From assembly GCF_035989885.1 (NCBI RefSeq), contig NZ_CP108518.1, positions 5,075,001-5,139,000 on the forward strand: a stretch of DNA of 64,000 nucleotides. Reading direction: 5' to 3'. The translations under genes and the position numbers were made by a program. The stretch is from Streptomyces sp. NBC_01232. Its GTDB lineage: Bacteria; Actinomycetota; Actinomycetes; Streptomycetales; Streptomycetaceae. Shown here in pieces: positions 35,699 to 44,424 of this stretch; within the stretch, counting starts at the first letter, position 1; the number at the start of each line of letters is the position of its first letter. The notes beneath the pieces were generated by a model, which was given only the letters and a program-made list of their open reading frames with translations, had not been told where the DNA came from and searched no databases.

Positions 35699-37408
35699 GT
35701 GACAGGCACTGCGGACGACAGAACTCCTGTGCACCCTTCGCTCAGCGAAGCCGGGCGGCTGCTGTGCGCCGGGACCTATCTCGACGCCGCGTACCGCGAC
35801 CGGGTGGTCCAGGAGCTCCATGTCCACGAGGAGCGCTTCGTCGCGCCCTCCTACGGCTTCGACGCCGCCCGCGTCCTCGCACACGCCCTCCAGGCCCGCC
35901 GCGCCGAAGTCGCCTGGGCCTCGGGCGTCCTGGCGGTCTGGGGCCTCGGATTCCTGCTGGCCCAGCCGCTGCTGCTCTTCCTGCTCCTCCCGACCGCCTT
36001 CCTGAGCGGGGCCGGGAGGATCGCGCGACGCCGCGCCGCGACGGCGCGCGGCAGCCGCTTCCTCGAACTGCTCCTGCGCGGCTGCGGCTACGTGCTGCTC
36101 ATCGGCGTCGGACTGGGCGTGCTGCAGGGCGCACTCCAGGGCCGGACGAACGTCGGGGACTCCGACGACTCGCTCGTGGTCTACGAGTACACGCTGCGCG
36201 GGATCGAGCGGGAGCCGTTCAGCGTGATCACCACGCTGCCCGAACTCGGCTACGACATCGCAGCCCAGTACGCCTGGACCGCCCTGATCGTCTTCGCCCT
36301 GCTGACCCTGGTCGTCGGCCTCCAGCGGGGCCACTTCGCCCGCGTCATCAGCACGTCGCTCAGCCGGGCCCGGTACGCCGACCCGAACGCCGACCCCGCC
36401 TCCGGCAGGCGGTTCGCCAAGGCCCGGGACCGGATCCTGCGGACCCAGCACAGCAGGCTGGTCATCTACAACGTCGACGATCCGTTCTGCGGCGCCGGCG
36501 CGGCGTACCGGCCCTGGCACCTGTCGGTCGAGCTGCGCCCCCGCACGGACGGGACCGAGCCCGAACCGCTGGACAACGAGCGGATCGTGGCCCGGATCCG
36601 GCCGCGCCTGGAGGCCCTGCGCGTCCCGTCGCCGCACGGCTCGCCGGAGGCGGAACAGGCCGTACTGGACCGGCTGCGGGAACTGGTCATCGACGAGTGC
36701 GTGTTCCTGCCGGCCTCCGGGCTGCCCGCCGGCCGCGAGCCGGACCTCTCGGACGACGCGTTCGACGCGCACCGGGCGCAGGCCGTGGAGGAGGGCGGAG
36801 AACGACGTCGCCACTTCCTGCGGGTACGGGTCGGCGGCTGGGACGAGAACCTCGTCATCACCGTCTTCGTACGCGTCCACACCCAGGGCGGGATGCTGAT
36901 GCTGGAGGTGGCGCCGCACGTGCTGCTGCCCGTACGGCCCCAGTTCCAGGAGGCCGACGACATCGCCCGGCGGTACCTGCGGAACAACCCCTTCGCCAAG
37001 GCGGTCTGGGCGTTCCGGCACGCCCCGCGCTCGCTCGCCAAGGCGCTCAGCACCCTGTCCGGCGGCAGCCGCGGCCCGTGGCAGATCGCCACGGAGGGCC
37101 ACGGCGGCGCGCTCCCGGCCGGGCCGGCCGTCTCCGTACGCGAGCTCGCGGCGCAGGAGGACGCCTCCCTGTTCCAGCTGATGGACCTGGACCGGTACCT
37201 CAAGACCATCCAGGACCGGATCGTCGGCGGCGTGACCCTCGCCCTGCACGAAGCGGGCTGGCACACCGAGGAGTTCGCGCAGCGGGCGGTCACCGTGGCG
37301 GAGGGCGGGGTGTTCATCCAGTCGGTGAGCCACAGTGCGTTCAGCGTCGGCGGCAGCGGACACAACAACCGGACGGGCCACCACACGGATGGGGGAGACG
37401 GGCAGTGA
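35699..37408 (+). CDS. Large membrane protein with C-terminal SAFSVGG motif
   Basis: 569 aa from GTG 35699, which follows GAAAGGGGG by 5 nt. Membrane segments lie near residues 75-100 (VLAVWGLGFLLAQPLLLFLLLPTAF), 120-145 (YVLLIGVGLGVLQGAL) and 200-215 (ALIVFALLTLVVGL). The larger cytoplasmic remainder has no motif I recognise. The last 34 residues contain GGVFIQSVSHSAFSVGG followed by a His/Asn/Gly-rich tail; the same motif starts the next protein. It overlaps that gene by 4 nt. Function unknown. Confidence 0.75.
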   Translation: MTGTADDRTPVHPSLSEAGRLLCAGTYLDAAYRDRVVQELHVHEERFVAPSYGFDAARVLAHALQARRAEVAWASGVLAVWGLGFLLAQPLLLFLLLPTAFLSGAGRIARRRAATARGSRFLELLLRGCGYVLLIGVGLGVLQGALQGRTNVGDSDDSLVVYEYTLRGIEREPFSVITTLPELGYDIAAQYAWTALIVFALLTLVVGLQRGHFARVISTSLSRARYADPNADPASGRRFAKARDRILRTQHSRLVIYNVDDPFCGAGAAYRPWHLSVELRPRTDGTEPEPLDNERIVARIRPRLEALRVPSPHGSPEAEQAVLDRLRELVIDECVFLPASGLPAGREPDLSDDAFDAHRAQAVEEGGERRRHFLRVRVGGWDENLVITVFVRVHTQGGMLMLEVAPHVLLPVRPQFQEADDIARRYLRNNPFAKAVWAFRHAPRSLAKALSTLSGGSRGPWQIATEGHGGALPAGPAVSVRELAAQEDASLFQLMDLDRYLKTIQDRIVGGVTLALHEAGWHTEEFAQRAVTVAEGGVFIQSVSHSAFSVGGSGHNNRTGHHTDGGDGQ

Positions 37409-37788
37409 CACAGGACGGGGAGAACGTGGGGACCGGTGAGGTGCGGATCAACCGGATCGAGGGCAGCGCCTTCAGCATCGGCGGCACGAACATCACCAAC
37501 ACCACCGTCAACCACGACGGCACGGGCGAGGGCGCCCCGGGCCCGGCAGAACTGCTGGAGGCCGTACGGGAGCTGCGCGCCGCGCTCGTCCGCCTGCCCC
37601 GCAGCACCGACCGGTCGGCGCTCGACGCCGAACTGGACGAGGCCGCGGGCGAGCTGGAGGAGGCCGGCGAGATCCGGCCCGGCCTGCCCGCCCGGCTGCG
37701 CGGCGCGCTCCAGCGGTGGGCCCCGCTGGTGGAATCGGTGAACGCGGCCGCCGCCCTGGGCGGGCTGCTCGCCGCGCTGGGGAGCTGA
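37405..37788 (+). CDS. Small protein with N-terminal SAFSIGG motif
   Basis: 127 aa, GTG start overlapping the previous stop. Residues 13-41 (GEVRINRIEGSAFSIGGTN and onward) align with the C-terminus of the upstream protein, with about 14 identities in 29 positions. The rest is a helical domain (about 50-127: ELLEAVRELRAALVRLP and LRGALQRWAPLVESVNAAAALGGLLAAL) resembling the effector-associated helical modules of Streptomyces. Function unknown; a motif-mediated interaction with its neighbour is inferred. Confidence 0.75.
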   Translation: MTQDGENVGTGEVRINRIEGSAFSIGGTNITNTTVNHDGTGEGAPGPAELLEAVRELRAALVRLPRSTDRSALDAELDEAAGELEEAGEIRPGLPARLRGALQRWAPLVESVNAAAALGGLLAALGS

Positions 37789-37791
37789 CCG

Positions 37792-38544
37792 GTGGCCACC
37801 GGCGGCGCCCACTGGAACCCGCAGTCGCAGCGCTGGGAATGGGCGGACCAGCCGGCCCCGCCACCCCCGCCGCCGGGCGGCGACCGGCCGTGGAAGGTAC
37901 CGCTGCTGGTGGCCCTCGGCGCCGCGGTGGTGGGCGGCTGCGCCGTGGCGGGGTGGCTGATCCTGCGCGACGAGGAGCCGAAGCCACCCGCCGCGGCCCC
38001 GTCGGCCTCGGCCACCCCCGACCTGTCGCCCGGCACGGGACCGGACGGGGCACCGACCACTGCCTCCGCCTCCGCTTCCCCCTCCCTGTCCGCCTCCCCT
38101 TCGGTCCCGCCGGCCTACACGGTGGTCCGCGACGACGCGGGCTTCTCGGTGGCCGTCCCCACGGGCTGGGAGCGCAGCCACGACGAGAACGGCAGCGGTT
38201 CCTTCTACCGCCGGCCCGGGGACCGCAGCGCGCTGGTCCAGATCTTCCGCGTGACCGAGCCGGACAGCGTTGGAGCGTGCGAGCTGCTGCGGGTCTCCTC
38301 CCGGGCCCTCGGCGCCAATCCCGGCTACCGGGAGGTCTCCGTCGAAGCTGTGTCCGGGGAGTCCTGCGAGCTGGTCTACGAGTACGACAGCCAGGAGGCG
38401 GGCGGGCGCCGCCACGGGATCGAGCGGATCACCATCGCCCCGGACGGCGGACGCTGGGCGCTGCTGGCGGCAGGGCCGGCCTCGGACGGTACGGTGGTGC
38501 GCGCGAACCTGACGGCGGCCGTGGAGTCGTTCAGGCCGCAGTGA
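37792..38544 (+). CDS. Single-pass membrane protein with extracytoplasmic domain
   Basis: 250 aa, GTG start 3 nt after the previous stop. The N-terminus HWNPQSQRWEW precedes a proline run and one membrane helix (PLLVALGAAVVGGCAVAGWLIL, about 41-62). A Ser/Thr/Pro linker (65-110) leads to an extracytoplasmic domain that starts YTVVRDDAGFSVAVPTGWERS and ends with AVESFRP. This outer part resembles the PsbP/LpqN-like domains found at the C-terminus of Streptomyces serine/threonine kinases. It closes the three-gene cassette. Confidence 0.78.
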   Translation: MATGGAHWNPQSQRWEWADQPAPPPPPPGGDRPWKVPLLVALGAAVVGGCAVAGWLILRDEEPKPPAAAPSASATPDLSPGTGPDGAPTTASASASPSLSASPSVPPAYTVVRDDAGFSVAVPTGWERSHDENGSGSFYRRPGDRSALVQIFRVTEPDSVGACELLRVSSRALGANPGYREVSVEAVSGESCELVYEYDSQEAGGRRHGIERITIAPDGGRWALLAAGPASDGTVVRANLTAAVESFRPQ

Positions 38545-38561
38545 CCGGTCCCCGGCCGCCC

Positions 38562-39053
38562 CTACTTGTACATGCCCGGGGTGTAGTGGCCCGGCACCAT
38601 GCGGGTGGTGACGCCGAAGCGGTTCCAGACGTTGATGGTCGCGATGACGGCGATCAGCTGGGCCAGCTCGCGCTCCTCGAACTGCCCGGCGGCCTTCTCG
38701 TAGACCTCGTCGGGCACGAAGCCGTCCGTCAGGACGGTGACGGCCTCGGTGAACTCGATCGCCGCGAGTTCCTTCTCGGTGTAGAAGTGCCGCGACTCCT
38801 CCCAGGCGCCCAGCTGGACGATGCGCTCGACGCTCTCACCGGCGGCGATCGCGTCCTTGGTGTGCATGTCGAGGCAGAAGGCGCAGTGGTTGAGCTGGGA
38901 GGCCCGGATCTTGACGAGCTCGACCAGGGCCGGCTCCAGACCCTTCCTGGAGGCGATCTCCAGGGCCAGTACGGCCTTGTAGACCTCGGGGGCGAGCTTC
39001 GCCATGTGCATGCGCGGGGTGTGCTCGGGGGCGTGTGCGTGGGTGGTCGTCAT
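38562..39053 (-). CDS. AhpD-like carboxymuconolactone decarboxylase-family protein
   Basis: 163 aa. The peroxiredoxin-like CxxCxxxH motif is complete in LNHCAFCLDMHTKDA. The fold belongs to the AhpD/CMD family, which reduces alkyl hydroperoxides. The ATG at 39053 is preferred; a GTG three codons upstream is possible. It is divergent from a MocR-type regulator by 47 nt, with a palindrome between, and is thus probably under its control. Confidence 0.9.
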   Translation of the reverse strand: MTTTHAHAPEHTPRMHMAKLAPEVYKAVLALEIASRKGLEPALVELVKIRASQLNHCAFCLDMHTKDAIAAGESVERIVQLGAWEESRHFYTEKELAAIEFTEAVTVLTDGFVPDEVYEKAAGQFEERELAQLIAVIATINVWNRFGVTTRMVPGHYTPGMYK

Positions 39054-39084
39054 GTGATCCACCGTAGGCGGCAGGCGGCCCGCC

Positions 39085-39099
39085 GATATGGTCCATATC
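39085..39099. promoter_or_regulatory. Perfect 15-bp palindrome at the MocR start
   Basis: GATATGG-T-CCATATC (39085-39099) ends one base before the ATG of the MocR gene and 31 nt before the AhpD start. ATGGTCCAT-type sites are typical of MocR/PdxR-family operators, so autoregulation and control of the divergent gene are likely. Confidence 0.7.
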
Positions 39100-39100
39100 C

Positions 39101-40498
39101 ATGACGGATCCTTGGGCCACTTTCGGCGCCGACCTGCATCTGGACCTCACCGCCGGACGCGGTCTGCGGGCCGGGCTCACCGAGGCCCTGCGCGAGGCCG
39201 CGCGCAGCGGGCGGCTCGCTGCCGGCACCCGGCTGCCGTCCTCGAGGACCCTCGCCGCCGACCTGGGCATCGCCCGGAACACGGTCGCCGAGGCGTACGC
39301 CGAGCTCGTCGCGGAGGGCTGGCTGACGGCCCGCCGGGGCTCCGGCACCCGCGTCGCGGAGCGGGCCCGCCCGCGCCGGTCCTCGACGGCGGCCGCTCCC
39401 GTACGGCGCCCCGCACGCACCGGGCCCGCGTACAGCCTGATCCCCGGCTCCCCGGACCTGGGCGGCTTCCCGCGCGCGGCCTGGCTGTCCGCGGCCCGCC
39501 GGGCCCTGACCGACGCGCCGAACGAGGCCTTCGGGTACGCGTCCGACCCGCGCGGCCGCGTCGAGCTGCGGCAGGCGCTCGCCGGCTACTTGGCGCGGGC
39601 GCGCGGGGTGTACGCGGACCCCGAACGCATCGTGCTCTGCGCGGGCTTCCTGCACGGGCTGGCGCTGCTGGCGGGCGTACTGCGGGCGCGGCGGGTGCGG
39701 GAGGTGGCGGTGGAGGAGTACGGCCTGGACTTCCACCGGGACCTGCTGGTGGGGGCGGGACTGCGGACGCGCCCGCTGGGCCTGGACGGGGAAGGGGCCC
39801 GGACGGGGGAGCTGACCGCGACGTCGGGCGCGGTGCTGCTGACCCCGGCGCACCAGTTCCCGACGGGCGTCGCCCTGACCCCGGCGCGGCGGGCGGCCGC
39901 GGTCGACTGGGCCCGGACCTCGGGCGGGCTGATCCTGGAGGACGACTACGACGGGGAGTTCCGCTACGACCGCCAGCCGGTCGGGGCGCTCCAGGGCCTG
40001 GACCCCGACCGGGTGGTGTACCTCGGCACTGCCAGCAAGTCCCTGGCCCCCGGGCTGCGGATGGGCTGGATGGTGGTCCCGCCGGGGCTGCTGGAGGAGG
40101 TCCTGGCCGCCAAGGGACCCACGGAGTGGGCGAGCGGCGCGCCGGACCAGCTCACGCTGGCGGAGTTCATCACCTCGGGGGCCTACGACCGCCACGTGCG
40201 CGGCATGCGGCTGCGGTACCGGCGGCGCCGGGACGAGCTGGTGGCGGCCGTGGGGGACCGGGTGGCGGTCTCGGGGATCGCGGCGGGGCTGCACGCGGTG
40301 CTGGACCTGCCCGGGGGGACGGAGCGGTCGGTGCTGCAGGCCGCGGCCTGGCAGGACCTGGCCCTGCACGGGCTGGGTCGCTTCCGGCACCCGGAGGCCG
40401 GTGCGCTGCCGCGGGACGCGGTGGTGGTCGGGTACGGGACGCCGTCGGACAGTGCGTGGTCGCCGACGCTGGCGGCCCTGGCGGCGGCCCTGCCGTGA
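39101..40498 (+). CDS. MocR-type regulator (GntR HTH fused to class-I aminotransferase)
   Basis: 465 aa. An N-terminal GntR winged helix (about 15-85: GTRLPSSRTLAADLGIARNTVAEAYAELVAEGWL) is joined to a PLP-binding aminotransferase-like domain (about 110-465). The PLP Lys lies in YLGTASKSLAPGLRMGW and the cofactor Asp/Tyr in LEDDYDGEFRYD. MocR proteins sense PLP or PLP-linked amino acids. No ribosome binding site precedes the ATG, which suggests a leaderless transcript. A dispersed repeat follows the gene. Confidence 0.93.
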   Translation: MTDPWATFGADLHLDLTAGRGLRAGLTEALREAARSGRLAAGTRLPSSRTLAADLGIARNTVAEAYAELVAEGWLTARRGSGTRVAERARPRRSSTAAAPVRRPARTGPAYSLIPGSPDLGGFPRAAWLSAARRALTDAPNEAFGYASDPRGRVELRQALAGYLARARGVYADPERIVLCAGFLHGLALLAGVLRARRVREVAVEEYGLDFHRDLLVGAGLRTRPLGLDGEGARTGELTATSGAVLLTPAHQFPTGVALTPARRAAAVDWARTSGGLILEDDYDGEFRYDRQPVGALQGLDPDRVVYLGTASKSLAPGLRMGWMVVPPGLLEEVLAAKGPTEWASGAPDQLTLAEFITSGAYDRHVRGMRLRYRRRRDELVAAVGDRVAVSGIAAGLHAVLDLPGGTERSVLQAAAWQDLALHGLGRFRHPEAGALPRDAVVVGYGTPSDSAWSPTLAALAAALP

Positions 40499-40501
40499 CC
40501 T

Positions 40502-40590
40502 GCGGCGCCGTTGCCGGGGCGCCGCCCCGGACCCCGCGCCTCAAACGCCGGCGGGGCTGAGTGGGTGGCGGGGCTGAGTGGGTGGCGGGG
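40502..40590. repeat. Dispersed intergenic repeat, copy C
   Basis: GCGGCGCCGTTGCC, then the hairpin CCGGGGCGCCGCCCCGG and CGCGCCTCAAACGCCGG. The end GTGGGTGGCGGGGCTGA is repeated twice in tandem. Same layout as the copies at 19366 and 26195, again just after a stop codon. Confidence 0.9.
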
Positions 40591-40621
40591 CGGGGCGGAA
40601 TTCCGGCATGCGCGGCCGCGG

Positions 40622-41455
40622 TCATTGCTCCGTCGGGGCCGACGGTTCGCCGAAGCGGGCCAGGGCCAGGGAGCCGGCGACCGCCACCGCGAAACCCGTC
40701 ACCGCCAGCCAGGCCAGGCCCTCGCGGGTGCTGTCGCCGAGCCAGGCCACGCCCACCACCGCCGGGCCGACCGTCTCGCCGAGCACCATGCCCGCCGTGG
40801 CCACCGTCACCGAGCCGCGCGCGAGTGCCGAGGTGAGGAGCAGGAAGGCCGCACCGCCGCCCAGCAGGAGGGCGTACAGGGCCGGGTTGCGCAGGTCCCA
40901 GGGGGAGTCGATGAGCCGCACCGAGACCTCCACCACCCCGAAGCCCGTGCCCGCCGCAAGACCCAGGACCAGCGCCCGCGGCCCGTCCGGCAGCCGCCCC
41001 GCGAACACCCCGACCAGCAGCACCAGCCCCGCCACCGCCAGCAGTCCCAGCTTCAGCGCCAGCGACCCGGTCCCGGTGCCCTCCTCCCCGGCGGACAGCC
41101 CCAGCATCAGCAGCCCCGCGCACACCACCGCCACCGCGGCCCACTCGGTCCGGGACAGCCGCACCCGCAGCAGCCGCGCCGCGACCACCGCCGTCACCGC
41201 CAGGCTGGCCGCCAGCGCCGCCCCCACCGCGTAGATCGGGATGTGCCGCAGCGCGATGATCTGGAGCACGAAGCCGGCTCCGTCCAGGCCGAGACCCGCC
41301 AGGTACCGCCACTGCCGCACCGCCCGCAGGAACAGCGCCGTGTCCACCCCGGACCCCGTGCCCGGCTCCGCCGACCGCGCCGCGACCGCCTGCAGGACCG
41401 ACGCCGTACCGAAGCAGACCGCCGCACCGAGCGCGCAAATCATCCCAATGAGCAC
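40622..41455 (-). CDS. EamA/DMT-type membrane transporter
   Basis: 277 aa with nine or ten membrane helices. It begins LIGMICALGAAVCFGTASVLQAVAAR and has two EamA-like halves (second: ALYALLLGGGAAFLLLTSALARGSVTVATAGMVLGETVGPAVVG). DMT carriers export metabolites or amino acids; the substrate is unknown. The start may be GTG 41455 or ATG 41443. It is divergent from the YgiB-like gene. Confidence 0.85.
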   Translation of the reverse strand: MLIGMICALGAAVCFGTASVLQAVAARSAEPGTGSGVDTALFLRAVRQWRYLAGLGLDGAGFVLQIIALRHIPIYAVGAALAASLAVTAVVAARLLRVRLSRTEWAAVAVVCAGLLMLGLSAGEEGTGTGSLALKLGLLAVAGLVLLVGVFAGRLPDGPRALVLGLAAGTGFGVVEVSVRLIDSPWDLRNPALYALLLGGGAAFLLLTSALARGSVTVATAGMVLGETVGPAVVGVAWLGDSTREGLAWLAVTGFAVAVAGSLALARFGEPSAPTEQ

Positions 41456-41559
41456 GAACTGACTCTAGGTCACGGATCTCACGACGGCCGGATTCCATCG
41501 GCCGGGGACCCCGCTCTACTCTGTCGGCAGTACGCGAGGCCTCAGGGGGAACAGCAGAC

Positions 41560-41862
41560 ATGGACAGCAGCAGCACCAATCAGCGCCGTATGCGCTCCGG
41601 CGCGGTCGCCCTCGGCGGCATGGGCCTGCTCGCGGCCACGCTCGTGGCCTGCGGCAGCAGCGACGAACCGGACAAGCGCTGTGCCTCCCGCTCCACGTTG
41701 CAGCACCTGAACAACAAGGAGTGCAAGAGCGGCGGCACCGGCGCCTACTACTACGGCGGCCACGTCGCCGCCGGCAAGGTCTCCGGCGGCAGCTTCGACA
41801 AGTCCGCCGTCACCCGCGGCGGCATCGGCGGCCACAAGAGCTCCGGCTCCAGCGGCGGCTGA
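41560..41862 (+). CDS. Small putative lipoprotein, YgiB (DUF1190)-like
   Basis: 100 aa. A basic start (RRMRSGAVALGGMGLLAATLVAC) contains a lipobox-like LVAC, so Cys31 is probably lipidated. The mature part is Gly/Ser/Cys-rich with CASRSTLQHLNNKEC and a C-terminal TRGGIGGHKSSG. E. coli YgiB, as I remember it, ends in a similar TRGGFG...S/G-rich tail and is also followed by a glutathionylspermidine-synthase-like gene. It is 8 nt upstream of that gene and probably coupled. Confidence 0.78.
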   Translation: MDSSSTNQRRMRSGAVALGGMGLLAATLVACGSSDEPDKRCASRSTLQHLNNKECKSGGTGAYYYGGHVAAGKVSGGSFDKSAVTRGGIGGHKSSGSSGG

Positions 41863-41870
41863 CCGGCACC

Positions 41871-43073
41871 ATGCAGCGGCACACCATCGAACCCCGTCCC
41901 GGCTGGCAGAAGACCGTCGAGGAGCAGGGGGTGATCTACCCCCTCACCCGCTACCCCGACGACTCGCTGCGCCCCTACTGGGACGAGAGCGCGTACTACT
42001 CCTTCTCGCTCCCCGAGGTCGAGGCCCTGGAGAACGTCGTCGAGGAGCTGCACGCCATGTGCCTGGCCGCGGCCGCGCACATCGTCGAGCACGACCGCTT
42101 CGCCGACCTCGGCATCACCGACCCGAAGCTGGCGGCGCTGATCGCCGAGTCGTGGCGGCGCCGCGCCGAGCAGCCCTCCCTCTACGGGCGCTTCGACCTG
42201 CGCTACGACGGCACCGGCAGCCCGGCCAAGATGCTGGAGTACAACGCCGACACCCCCACCTCCCTGGTGGAGGCGGCGAGCCCGCAGTGGTTCTGGATGG
42301 AGGAGCGCTTCCCCGGCGCCGACCAGTGGAACTCCCTCCACGAGCGCCTCGTCGACGCCTGGCGGCGCCAGGCCGAGCTGCTCCCGCCCGGCCCGCTGCA
42401 CTTCGCGCACTCCGAGACCGACGAGCTCGGTGAGGACCTGATGACGGTCGCCTACCTCCAGGAGACCGCCGAGCAGGCCGGCCTGGACACCCAGGCGCTG
42501 TCCGTCGAGCAGATCGGCTGGGACAGCCTCTCCGGCCGGTTCGTGGACGAGAAGCTCCGCTTCATCCGCTCCTGCTTCAAGCTCTACCCGTGGGAGTGGC
42601 TGGCGACGGACGAGTTCGGCCCGCAGGTCCTCGGTACGTACGACCACGGCGGCGGCTCCGGCACCACCTGCTGGATCGAACCCCTTTGGAAGATGCTGCT
42701 GTCCAACAAGGCGCTGCTCGCGATCCTGTGGGAGCTCTTCCCGGACCACCCCAACCTGCTGCCCGCCTACCTCGACGGCCCGCGCGAACTGGCCGCCCCC
42801 GGGTCCGCCGGGTACGTGACCAAGCCCCTCCTCGGCCGTGAGGGCGCGGGGGTCACCCTCCACGAGGCGGGCGAGGACGGCGTGCCCTTCGCACCGGAGG
42901 AGGGGGAGCGGTACTGCTTCCAGGGCCTGGCCCCGCTGCCCGACTTCGACGGCAACCGGGTGGTGCTCGGCGCGTGGGTCGTCGAGGACGAGGCGGCGGG
43001 GCTCGGCATCCGGGAATCGGCGGGGCCGGTCACGGACGAGTACGCCCGCTTCCTGCCCCACGTCATCCTCTGA
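41871..43073 (+). CDS. Glutathionylspermidine synthase-family ATP-grasp protein (YgiC-like)
   Basis: 400 aa, complete synthetase-type ATP-grasp domain without the amidase half of the bifunctional Gsp enzyme. Conserved segments include YGRFDLRYDG, MLEYNADTPTSLVEA, YVTKPLLGREGAGV and NRVVLGAWVVEDEAAGLGIRES. These enzymes join a peptide or amine through an acyl-phosphate; Streptomyces make neither glutathione nor spermidine conjugates of the E. coli type, so the true substrate is open. Paired with the YgiB-like lipoprotein gene. Confidence 0.9.
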   Translation: MQRHTIEPRPGWQKTVEEQGVIYPLTRYPDDSLRPYWDESAYYSFSLPEVEALENVVEELHAMCLAAAAHIVEHDRFADLGITDPKLAALIAESWRRRAEQPSLYGRFDLRYDGTGSPAKMLEYNADTPTSLVEAASPQWFWMEERFPGADQWNSLHERLVDAWRRQAELLPPGPLHFAHSETDELGEDLMTVAYLQETAEQAGLDTQALSVEQIGWDSLSGRFVDEKLRFIRSCFKLYPWEWLATDEFGPQVLGTYDHGGGSGTTCWIEPLWKMLLSNKALLAILWELFPDHPNLLPAYLDGPRELAAPGSAGYVTKPLLGREGAGVTLHEAGEDGVPFAPEEGERYCFQGLAPLPDFDGNRVVLGAWVVEDEAAGLGIRESAGPVTDEYARFLPHVIL

Positions 43074-43089
43074 CCCGCACGGACGGGGC

Positions 43090-44295
43090 CTACGCGCCCA
43101 GCACCGACCGGAGCTGGTCCAGGCCCCAGTCCAGGTCCTCCTTGCTGATCACCAGCGGCGGGGCGATCCGGATCGTCGACCCGTGCGTGTCCTTCACGAG
43201 CACCCCGAGCTCCATCAGCTTCTCGGAGATCTCCCGGCCGGTGCCGCGCGAGGGGTCGATGTCCACGCCCGCCCACAGCCCGCGCCCGCGCACGGCGGTC
43301 ACCGCGCCGCCGCCGATCAGCAGGTTCAGTTCCCGGTGCAGGTGCTCGCCCAGCTCGGTGGCGCGGCCCTGGAACTCGCCGGTCCGCAGCATCGCGATCA
43401 CCTCCAGGGCGACCGCGCACGCGAGCGGGTTCCCGCCGAAGGTGGACCCGTGCTCCCCGGGGCGGAACACCCCGAGCACGTCCCGGTCGGCGACGACGGC
43501 GGACACCGGCACCACGCCGCCGCCGAGCGCCTTGCCGAGGATGTAGACGTCCGGGACGACCCCCTCGTGCTCGCACGCGAAGGTCCGCCCGGTGCGCCCC
43601 AGACCCGACTGGATCTCGTCCGCCATGAACAGGACGTTCCGCTCGCGGGTCAGCTCCCGCACGCCGCTCAGGTACCCGGCCGGCGGCACCAGCACCCCCG
43701 CCTCGCCCTGGATCGGCTCCAGCAGCACGGCCACGGTGTTCTCGGTGACGGCGTGGGCCAGCGCGGTGAGGTCCCCGTACGGAACGATCTCGAAGCCCGG
43801 CGTGTACGGGCCGAAGTGGTCGCGGGCCTCGTGGTCCGTGGAGAAGGACACGATCGTCGTGGTCCGGCCGTGGAAGTTGTCGGCGGCGACCACGATCTTG
43901 GCGTGCCCGTCCGGGACGCCCTTGACCTCGTAGCCCCACTTGCGGGCGGTCTTCACCGCCGTCTCCACGGCCTCCGCGCCCGTGTTCATGGGGAGCACCA
44001 TGTCCTTGCCGCACAGCGCGGCGAGCTCGGTACAGAAGTCGGCGAAGCGGTCGTGGTGGAAGGCGCGTGAGGTGAGCGTGACCCGTTCCAGCTGGGCCCG
44101 GGCGGCATCGATCAGCCGGCGGTTGCCGTGACCGAAGTTGAGGGCCGAGTAACCGGCGAGCATGTCGAGGTATCTGCGGCCCTCGACATCGGTCATCCAC
44201 GCGCCTTCCGCGGAGGCGACGACCAAGGGCAGCGGATGGTAGTTGTGCGCGCTGTGCGCGTCTGCGGAGCGGATGGCATCAGCTGTTGTCGACAC
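43090..44295 (-). CDS. rocD: Ornithine aminotransferase
   Basis: 401 aa from GTG 44295, which follows GGAGACCCC; the frame to 44361 has no site. Class III aminotransferase: NTGAEAVETAVKTARKWGYE, FHGRTTTIVSFSTD, FMADEIQSGLGRTG with the PLP Asp, and LGKALGGGVVPVSAVVAD with the PLP Lys. GEHGSTFGGNPLA is typical of OAT. It converts ornithine and 2-oxoglutarate to glutamate semialdehyde and glutamate. It is divergent from glyA. Confidence 0.95.
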   Translation of the reverse strand: MSTTADAIRSADAHSAHNYHPLPLVVASAEGAWMTDVEGRRYLDMLAGYSALNFGHGNRRLIDAARAQLERVTLTSRAFHHDRFADFCTELAALCGKDMVLPMNTGAEAVETAVKTARKWGYEVKGVPDGHAKIVVAADNFHGRTTTIVSFSTDHEARDHFGPYTPGFEIVPYGDLTALAHAVTENTVAVLLEPIQGEAGVLVPPAGYLSGVRELTRERNVLFMADEIQSGLGRTGRTFACEHEGVVPDVYILGKALGGGVVPVSAVVADRDVLGVFRPGEHGSTFGGNPLACAVALEVIAMLRTGEFQGRATELGEHLHRELNLLIGGGAVTAVRGRGLWAGVDIDPSRGTGREISEKLMELGVLVKDTHGSTIRIAPPLVISKEDLDWGLDQLRSVLGA

Positions 44296-44424
44296 GGGGT
44301 CTCCGATCGTCCGTCTGGCCGGGTGTAGCGCCGGGTGAAGCGGTGACGAGGGTGGCGTCACCTTCTTATCGTCGCTCGTATCCCGGACGCAGAAACATCG
44401 TTCGCGGCGCGCCCGCTAAGGTGT

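Noticed and set aside
41871-43073. True glutathionylspermidine synthetase/amidase
   Set aside because: The amidase half is absent and Streptomyces are not known to make this conjugate, so only the family name is kept.
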